Shown: positions 58,342 through 64,000 of the stretch, piece by piece
Layout of the letters: each line of letters starts with the position of its first letter
Numbering within the stretch: the first letter of the stretch is position 1
Source of the DNA: Pseudomonadota bacterium
Lineage (GTDB): Bacteria; Pseudomonadota; Gammaproteobacteria; Acidiferrobacterales; Acidiferrobacteraceae
Assembly (NCBI GenBank): GCA_021794275.1
Contig: JAJYRD010000027.1
Location: 23,575 to 87,574, forward strand
DNA length: 64,000 nucleotides
Direction of reading: 5' to 3'
Notes under the pieces: model-generated
What the model was told of the DNA's origin: nothing
Databases searched by the model: none
What the model saw: only the letters and a program-made list of their open reading frames with translations
Position numbers and translations under genes: made by a program

Positions 58342-59994
58342 ATGAGCGCTACCCATAATGCCCTGGATCTGGCCGCGGACGGCGTCGAGACGCCGTTACT
58401 GGTGCGCGAACAAAACTGGCTGCTCTTAAGCTACTTCAATGGCTACCGGCTGGCGCTCGCGCTACTCGCCTGTATCGCCGGCTTTTGGGCAGGATCGCTT
58501 GCGCCGTTTGCAAGCACCGACCCGCGGCTGTTCCTCGTGGTGGCGCTGCTCTATGCGGCCGTCTACCTGGTTGCAATCGACACCACACGCCGCAGGGTCG
58601 GGGACTTCGAGACCCAGGCTGCGGTACTCGCCTTCTGTGACGTGGTGGCACTCATCCTGTTGATGCACGCAAGCGGCGGGCTCGCGAGCGGCACGGGCGT
58701 CCTGCTCCTCGTGTCGACCGCCGGCACGAGTTTCCTCTTGAGCCGCCGCCTGACCATCTTTTTCGCGGCGCTCACGACCATAGGTGTGCTCCTGGAGCGG
58801 GCGTGGCCCTACCTTACCGGCTCGCAGAACGGCCTGCCGGCAAGCTACTCGCAGGTGGGCCTCTTCGGCCTCGTGCTGTTTGCGACCGCAAGCCTCGCCC
58901 ATCTCGTCGCGGATCGCTTGCGCCTTACCGAGGCGCTGGCCGAGAAGCAGGAGATGAGCATCCTGCATCTGGGGCGTCTGAACGAACAGATCGTGCAACA
59001 CCTCCAGTCGGGCGTGCTCGTAATCGGATCCGCGGGCCAAATCCAGCTTGCCAACAAGACCGCTCAGACCTATCTTGGCCTGACACCCTCCCCCGCCCAG
59101 CCGCCGCTGCAGACCGTAGCCCCGGCGCTTTTTGAGCAGTGGAGCGCGCAGGGCCGCGGGAAGGTGGGCGGCCGCCGACTCTTCCTGTCGCCGACGGGTT
59201 ACTCGCTCCTGCCGCGATTCAAGGGCTTGGGGCGCGACGCGGCTGCTGGCACGCTCATCTTCCTGGAAGATATCGCAATCGTGAAGCAGCAGGCGCAGCA
59301 GCTGAAGATGGCAGGACTTGCACGGCTTACCGCGGGCATAGCCCACGAGATCCGTAACCCATTGAGCGCGATTACGCATGCCGCACAATTGCTGACCGAG
59401 ACCCCGGATCTTGGCACCGAGCCACGCAGCCTCGCGACCATCATCGACGACCAGGGGCGGCGCATGAACACCATCGTCGAGAACGTCCTGCAGCTCGGAC
59501 GGCGCGACCGCACGAACGTCACACGCTTCCCCCTTCACGCTTGGCTTGCGGACACGCTGCCGGCCGTGGCCACCGCGCTCAACGTCCCCCTGAAGGCGCT
59601 GAACCTCCTGATTGAACAGCCGCAGACCGTGTGCTTCGACACCGACCACCTGTTCCAGATCATCAACAACCTCTGTCACAACTCACTGAAACACAGCCCC
59701 CCGTACAAAGACGTGCCCGTCGTCAAGCTCCTGGTCGGCGTAGATGGCGAAGGCCACAGTGTGCTTGACGTCATCGATTGGGGCGAAGGCATCAAGGAGG
59801 CGGTGGCTGAGCGCATCTTCGACCCGTTCTTCACCACCACGGCCCGCGGTACGGGGCTTGGCCTCTATATCGGGCGCGAGCTCGCCGAGGCCAACGGCGC
59901 GCGGCTCGATTATCGCCCAGCGGCCACGGGCTGCCAGTTCCGCCTGACCTTTGGACGACTCAACGACTGCACGGATGCCGCCTTCACGTCATGA
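58342..59994 (+). CDS. pilS: sensor histidine kinase PilS
   Basis: GIAHEIRNPLSAITHAAQLL H-box; GTGLGLYIGRELAEANGARLDY; next to pilR. Confidence 0.92.
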   Translation: MSATHNALDLAADGVETPLLVREQNWLLLSYFNGYRLALALLACIAGFWAGSLAPFASTDPRLFLVVALLYAAVYLVAIDTTRRRVGDFETQAAVLAFCDVVALILLMHASGGLASGTGVLLLVSTAGTSFLLSRRLTIFFAALTTIGVLLERAWPYLTGSQNGLPASYSQVGLFGLVLFATASLAHLVADRLRLTEALAEKQEMSILHLGRLNEQIVQHLQSGVLVIGSAGQIQLANKTAQTYLGLTPSPAQPPLQTVAPALFEQWSAQGRGKVGGRRLFLSPTGYSLLPRFKGLGRDAAAGTLIFLEDIAIVKQQAQQLKMAGLARLTAGIAHEIRNPLSAITHAAQLLTETPDLGTEPRSLATIIDDQGRRMNTIVENVLQLGRRDRTNVTRFPLHAWLADTLPAVATALNVPLKALNLLIEQPQTVCFDTDHLFQIINNLCHNSLKHSPPYKDVPVVKLLVGVDGEGHSVLDVIDWGEGIKEAVAERIFDPFFTTTARGTGLGLYIGRELAEANGARLDYRPAATGCQFRLTFGRLNDCTDAAFTS

Positions 59995-61352
59995 CGCTAC
60001 CTCAAGTCCTCATCATCGACGATGAAGCGGATATCCGCGCGCTCCTGGAATTAACGCTCGGGCGCATGAATATCGAGACGCGCTCCGCCGGAGATGTGGC
60101 GTCTGCCTTCGCGCTGCTCGAGGAGTACCGCTTCGACCTTTGCCTCACGGACATGCGCCTGCCAGATGGTGACGGCTTGGACATCGTCCGCCACATCGAA
60201 GAGCACCACCGCGGGCTCCCCGTGGCGGTCATTACGGCACACGGCAGCATGGAGACGGCCATTGCCGCCTTGAAGGGCGGCGCCTTCGACTTCGTATGCA
60301 AGCCTCTAAACATCAATGAATTGCGCGCACTCGTGCGCAGCGCGCTGAACCTGTCGAAGCAGGCGCCGAGCGATGGCTCGAACGCCGCCACCAAGCTGCT
60401 CGGCGACTCCCAGACCATGAAGAGCGTACGCGCCCTCATAGAGCGACTGGCGCGCGGCCAAGCGCCGGTCTACATCACCGGCGAATCGGGCACAGGGAAA
60501 GAACTTGCGGCGCGCCTCATCCACGACCTGGGACCACGTGCTGGGCGGCCATTCGTCGCCGTGAACTGCGGGGCCATCCCAGAGCAGCTCATGGAGAGCG
60601 AATTCTTTGGTCACAAGAAGGGCAGTTTCACGGGCGCCTTCAGCGACAAGGACGGGCTCTTCAAGACGGCAACCGGCGGCACCCTGTTCCTGGATGAGGT
60701 GGGCGACCTGCCGGTGCCGATGCAGGTCAAGCTCCTGCGCGCCATCCAGGAGAAGGCCGTGCGACCGGTGGGCAGTCAGCAGGAGGTGGCGGTCGATGTG
60801 CGCATCCTGTCGGCCACGCACAAGAACCTTCATGACCTCGTGCGCACAGGCGCCTTTCGCCAGGACCTCTATTACCGCCTCAACGTCATAGAACTTGTGA
60901 TCCCGCCCTTGCGGGAACGCGCTGAGGACATCCCCGCGCTCGCCGCGCACCTGGCCACCAAGCTGTCCACGGGCCGCCCGCTGCCGCTCACGGTCCAGGC
61001 CCTGGCCACCCTCAAGAAATACGCCTTCCCCGGCAATGTCCGCGAGCTCGAGAACATCATGGAACGGGCGCTCACCTTATGCGAAGGTGACGAGATCGAT
61101 GTCGCGGATCTGCGCCTGCCAGGTCAGGTAGGCGCGCGTCTGACCGAAGAGACGGCAGACGAGCACACACCCTTCGAGGCCGCGAACTACACAGGCGAAC
61201 AGTCCCTGGATGAACACCTGGCACAGGTCGAGCGCGCCGCCATCGAAAAGGCCTTGCGCGATACCCATCAAAACAAGACCGCAGCGGCCCGCGAACTTGG
61301 CATCACCTTCCGGGCGCTACGCTACAAGCTCGAAAAACTCGGCATCGAGTAA
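59991..61352 (+). CDS. pilR: sigma-54-dependent response regulator PilR
   Basis: receiver + AAA+ (GESGTGKELAARLIH, ESEFFGHKKGSFTGAF) + Fis HTH. Confidence 0.95.
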   Translation: MTLPQVLIIDDEADIRALLELTLGRMNIETRSAGDVASAFALLEEYRFDLCLTDMRLPDGDGLDIVRHIEEHHRGLPVAVITAHGSMETAIAALKGGAFDFVCKPLNINELRALVRSALNLSKQAPSDGSNAATKLLGDSQTMKSVRALIERLARGQAPVYITGESGTGKELAARLIHDLGPRAGRPFVAVNCGAIPEQLMESEFFGHKKGSFTGAFSDKDGLFKTATGGTLFLDEVGDLPVPMQVKLLRAIQEKAVRPVGSQQEVAVDVRILSATHKNLHDLVRTGAFRQDLYYRLNVIELVIPPLRERAEDIPALAAHLATKLSTGRPLPLTVQALATLKKYAFPGNVRELENIMERALTLCEGDEIDVADLRLPGQVGARLTEETADEHTPFEAANYTGEQSLDEHLAQVERAAIEKALRDTHQNKTAAARELGITFRALRYKLEKLGIE

Positions 61353-61577
61353 GGCTGGGCGCCTATATGCCGGGTCCGGCGTTTCGGCGCCCCCGGTCCA
61401 CGCAACCCCTGCCTCCTGGCCTTCATAGACCGCCGGGCGCGCCTTGAGCCCCCCGCCAATCGTCTCCTAGTCACGAGACGCTCCTACCTCAGCGGGCCCA
61501 TACCCCTCAAGCCCGACCCAGCCGCCCACAGGCCTCGGCAAGAGGCCCGGGACCGGTCCGCCATGTCGGAAGCGCCC

Positions 61578-64000
61578 TCAAAAGAGCTGGCGCCAGCCGG
61601 CCGGGCCCTCGGCCGGCGGCCCACTCCCGAAGAGGGGCGGCGGCTGCTTGATCCCCGTCGGCCCGTTGGGCCCGCCACCCCCGGTACCACCCGGCGTCCC
61701 CCCGCCCTGGGATGCCGGCGGCGACTCCCCAAGCGAGGAGGCAAGCTGAATGCGCATGACCCCATCGAAAAGCGCAAGTGCCGGCGTGTACGCCGTGCCA
61801 TACCCCACAAAGATCGGGCCCGTCACGAAATTGCCTTGCGCGTCCTGGAAGGTGTCCAACGGGAATTGGCCCAAGCCCAGCTGGTAAAGATAGAGGTAGG
61901 CCTTCGGATCCGCGCAGGGGTCGGTCGATGTGCTGCTCGGCGGCACGGTGACGGGCAGCATGACCGCGCCATTGGCAATGATGGCGTTGTCGGTGATGGC
62001 GGATCCCGCGGGCAGGGCCGCGATATTGGAGTCGGACGTATACGCCCCGCTGGTCGCATTCCAGAGGTCGCCACCCGCGCTCGGGTTGGCGCTTGCCATG
62101 GTGGTCCACGCCGGCTGCCAGCCCACGGAGCCATCTTGCAGCAGGGTAAAACGCGTCGCTGACTGGACGCGCAGATACTCGACCCCGTTATAGAAGGCGC
62201 CGCCGATGGAGGTGAGCCCGGACGCCCCACCCGAGGTGGTGGCCGAGGTCCCGAAGTTGGCCGCCACCGAGGTATTGCTCGAGCTGTCATTCAGGACAGT
62301 CCACGTGCGGCTCGACCCGAAGTTCGAGAGAGCACCTCCGCTCGTAAAGGCCTGTGCCTCCCAAACGTTGGAGGACCCATCGCCCACATACATATTCCCA
62401 TTGGGGTCGATATAGGGTTGCGTGGTCGCCGCAAAGGGCAGGGTATAACTGGTGCTCGCCCCGGTGCCGACATCGGTCACCACCATAGTGCTCGTCACGG
62501 TGCTTCCGCTCGTGACCGTAAGCACGGTCGTCACATAAGCCGTACCCGATGACGGCATGGGCCGGAACACGACCGGGACGAGCCCTGGGTTCGGTTCGGT
62601 CGCGTTGCTGGTATCGACCTCCCAGGCCTCGCTGTTCAGGGTCGCACTGGTCGTTGTGCTCGATGAGGTACCGGAAGGCGCGTTCGTGAGCTGCAGGGCG
62701 TATTGCGCCAAGCCTTGCCCTGCCACGCCGACGATGTAGGTATGCCAGTTGTTGTTCGCATCCTGGGCATCGACCGCACGGACGCCGCCGCCCATGTTCG
62801 AGTTCTGCCAGAATGTCGAGTAGTTCTGGAGCTCCTGCAGCATGACGCGCGGGATCCAGCCCCACACCAGGGCCCCGGTCGTGGCATCGGCGGCGTACAC
62901 GAAGCCGTCATTGTCGCCAAACAACACGACGGGCTCGCGCCCCTGCTCGTTTTGCGCGTAATTCACGTAGCTCGAGTCGGTCAGAAGGCCGCCGTTATCG
63001 GGCGCACCAAGATAGACGGGCGGGACCGACGCGGTCATGCCCCAGTACCAGGACGCCCCGCGCCCACCCAGATAGGCGTCATTGCTGTAGGACGGATCAA
63101 TCGTGTAATTGATGATATCGCTGACGGTGAGCGTCGAAGGCAGAGTACCGAAGGCGCTTGCGTTTGCGCTGTTGTTCATCCCGCTCAACGGCGTGATCGG
63201 GCCCACCGTGGCGGGAGCGACCGCAGGCCCCGTCGAGTAGAGGTCCGTGGACCGCTGGCCGGGATTCTGCGCGGTGGTAGTGGTCGTCCCGAACTGGCCC
63301 TCGATGTCCCAAGTGGGGGTCGTGGCGACAGTCCCATTCGCCTGGATCGCGTAAGCGAGCAGATCGCCCTCGCCGAGTCTTGGCGTGCTCGTGACCATAT
63401 ACTCGAAGGAGTTCGTGCCCACACTCGTGCTCGATCCGCCGTTGGCGGAGAACACCTGCGCCTCGATACTGTTCAGGATCGCCGTGAAGGCCTGCTGGAA
63501 TTGCGCCGGGCTTTGGGCGCTGTAGGGTAGCACTGGACTGTTCGTAGTCCCACCCTGCCCGGCCGTCGCCAATTGTTCGAGGACGCTATAACCCGCCTTG
63601 GCCTCGGCCGAGCACGACGGGCCGGCCGAGGGCGGACAGTTGATATTGGGCCCAATGCCCAGGACGTAGGTCTTGATGCTCCCGACCCCGTTGCTCGAGT
63701 TGTTGTAGAGGTTTTGAACGGCCGTGATCGCCTCGTTCACGGCGTTGTCGTTGCTCTGTGTCTCCCCATACATGCTCGCCGCCGCACTCCCAAGCGGCGG
63801 GTAGACATGGCCGTGCAGGCCCATGGTGGGCTGGCCGTCGGTAATCAGGATCACGTATTTGGGCGCGCACGCGGGCTTGGGGCCGCTCGTGCCCGTGAAA
63901 TACTGCAGGGCACTCTGCAAAGTCCCCGCCATCGGCGCGTACTCGGAATCGGCGACAATGCTCGAGCCGGCCGGGAACTGTTCGGCCGCCAGATCCGTGT
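61578..64000 (-). CDS. pilY1: type IV pilus adhesin/assembly protein PilY1, N-terminus beyond window
   Basis: vWA-like KYVILITDGQPT; C-terminal beta-propeller region PVVLFGDNDGFVYAADATTGALVWGWIPR; open to the window end. Confidence 0.85.
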   Translation of the reverse strand, partial: TDLAAEQFPAGSSIVADSEYAPMAGTLQSALQYFTGTSGPKPACAPKYVILITDGQPTMGLHGHVYPPLGSAAASMYGETQSNDNAVNEAITAVQNLYNNSSNGVGSIKTYVLGIGPNINCPPSAGPSCSAEAKAGYSVLEQLATAGQGGTTNSPVLPYSAQSPAQFQQAFTAILNSIEAQVFSANGGSSTSVGTNSFEYMVTSTPRLGEGDLLAYAIQANGTVATTPTWDIEGQFGTTTTTAQNPGQRSTDLYSTGPAVAPATVGPITPLSGMNNSANASAFGTLPSTLTVSDIINYTIDPSYSNDAYLGGRGASWYWGMTASVPPVYLGAPDNGGLLTDSSYVNYAQNEQGREPVVLFGDNDGFVYAADATTGALVWGWIPRVMLQELQNYSTFWQNSNMGGGVRAVDAQDANNNWHTYIVGVAGQGLAQYALQLTNAPSGTSSSTTTSATLNSEAWEVDTSNATEPNPGLVPVVFRPMPSSGTAYVTTVLTVTSGSTVTSTMVVTDVGTGASTSYTLPFAATTQPYIDPNGNMYVGDGSSNVWEAQAFTSGGALSNFGSSRTWTVLNDSSSNTSVAANFGTSATTSGGASGLTSIGGAFYNGVEYLRVQSATRFTLLQDGSVGWQPAWTTMASANPSAGGDLWNATSGAYTSDSNIAALPAGSAITDNAIIANGAVMLPVTVPPSSTSTDPCADPKAYLYLYQLGLGQFPLDTFQDAQGNFVTGPIFVGYGTAYTPALALFDGVMRIQLASSLGESPPASQGGGTPGGTGGGGPNGPTGIKQPPPLFGSGPPAEGPAGWRQLF

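Overview
High-GC gammaproteobacterial-type chromosomal window, coding-dense and mostly housekeeping, with two regions that stand out. (1) About 2.7-21.7 kb: a long co-directional minus-strand hopanoid locus. It holds two HpnL-like proteins, HpnG, squalene-hopene cyclase, a eukaryote-like squalene synthase, HpnN, HpnK, HpnJ, HpnI, HpnA, a MlaA lipoprotein, HpnM, HpnB, HpnH and a dedicated IspH. A PAPS-type sulfotransferase sits at its downstream end. (2) 39,546-43,877: a 4,286-bp integrated element in tRNA-Thr(CGT), bounded by a 46-bp perfect direct repeat (tRNA 3' half). It carries a damaged tyrosine integrase, a higBA-type toxin-antitoxin pair followed 7 nt later by an unrecognised 262-aa ORF, an AlpA/Xis-like regulator, plasmid/phage-type remnants, and three families of short repeats: 11-bp-spaced TCCTACAC motifs at both ends, tandem TTTCNGAYAGG iteron-like repeats with covarying palindromes, and a GTATC-rich tandem array. 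A 176-bp MITE-like element with 17-bp inverted repeats and a 9-bp target duplication lies at 28.67-28.85 kb. The rest is ordinary: GGDEF/EAL, NfeD/SPFH, lgt, PBP1, thiO, ispH-fkpB-lspA-ileS-ribF, murJ, rpsT, proB-obgE-rpmA-rplU, ispB, tRNA-Pro, pilS-pilR, and pilY1 truncated at the window edge. All calls were made by reading the translations and sequence; no database search was run.
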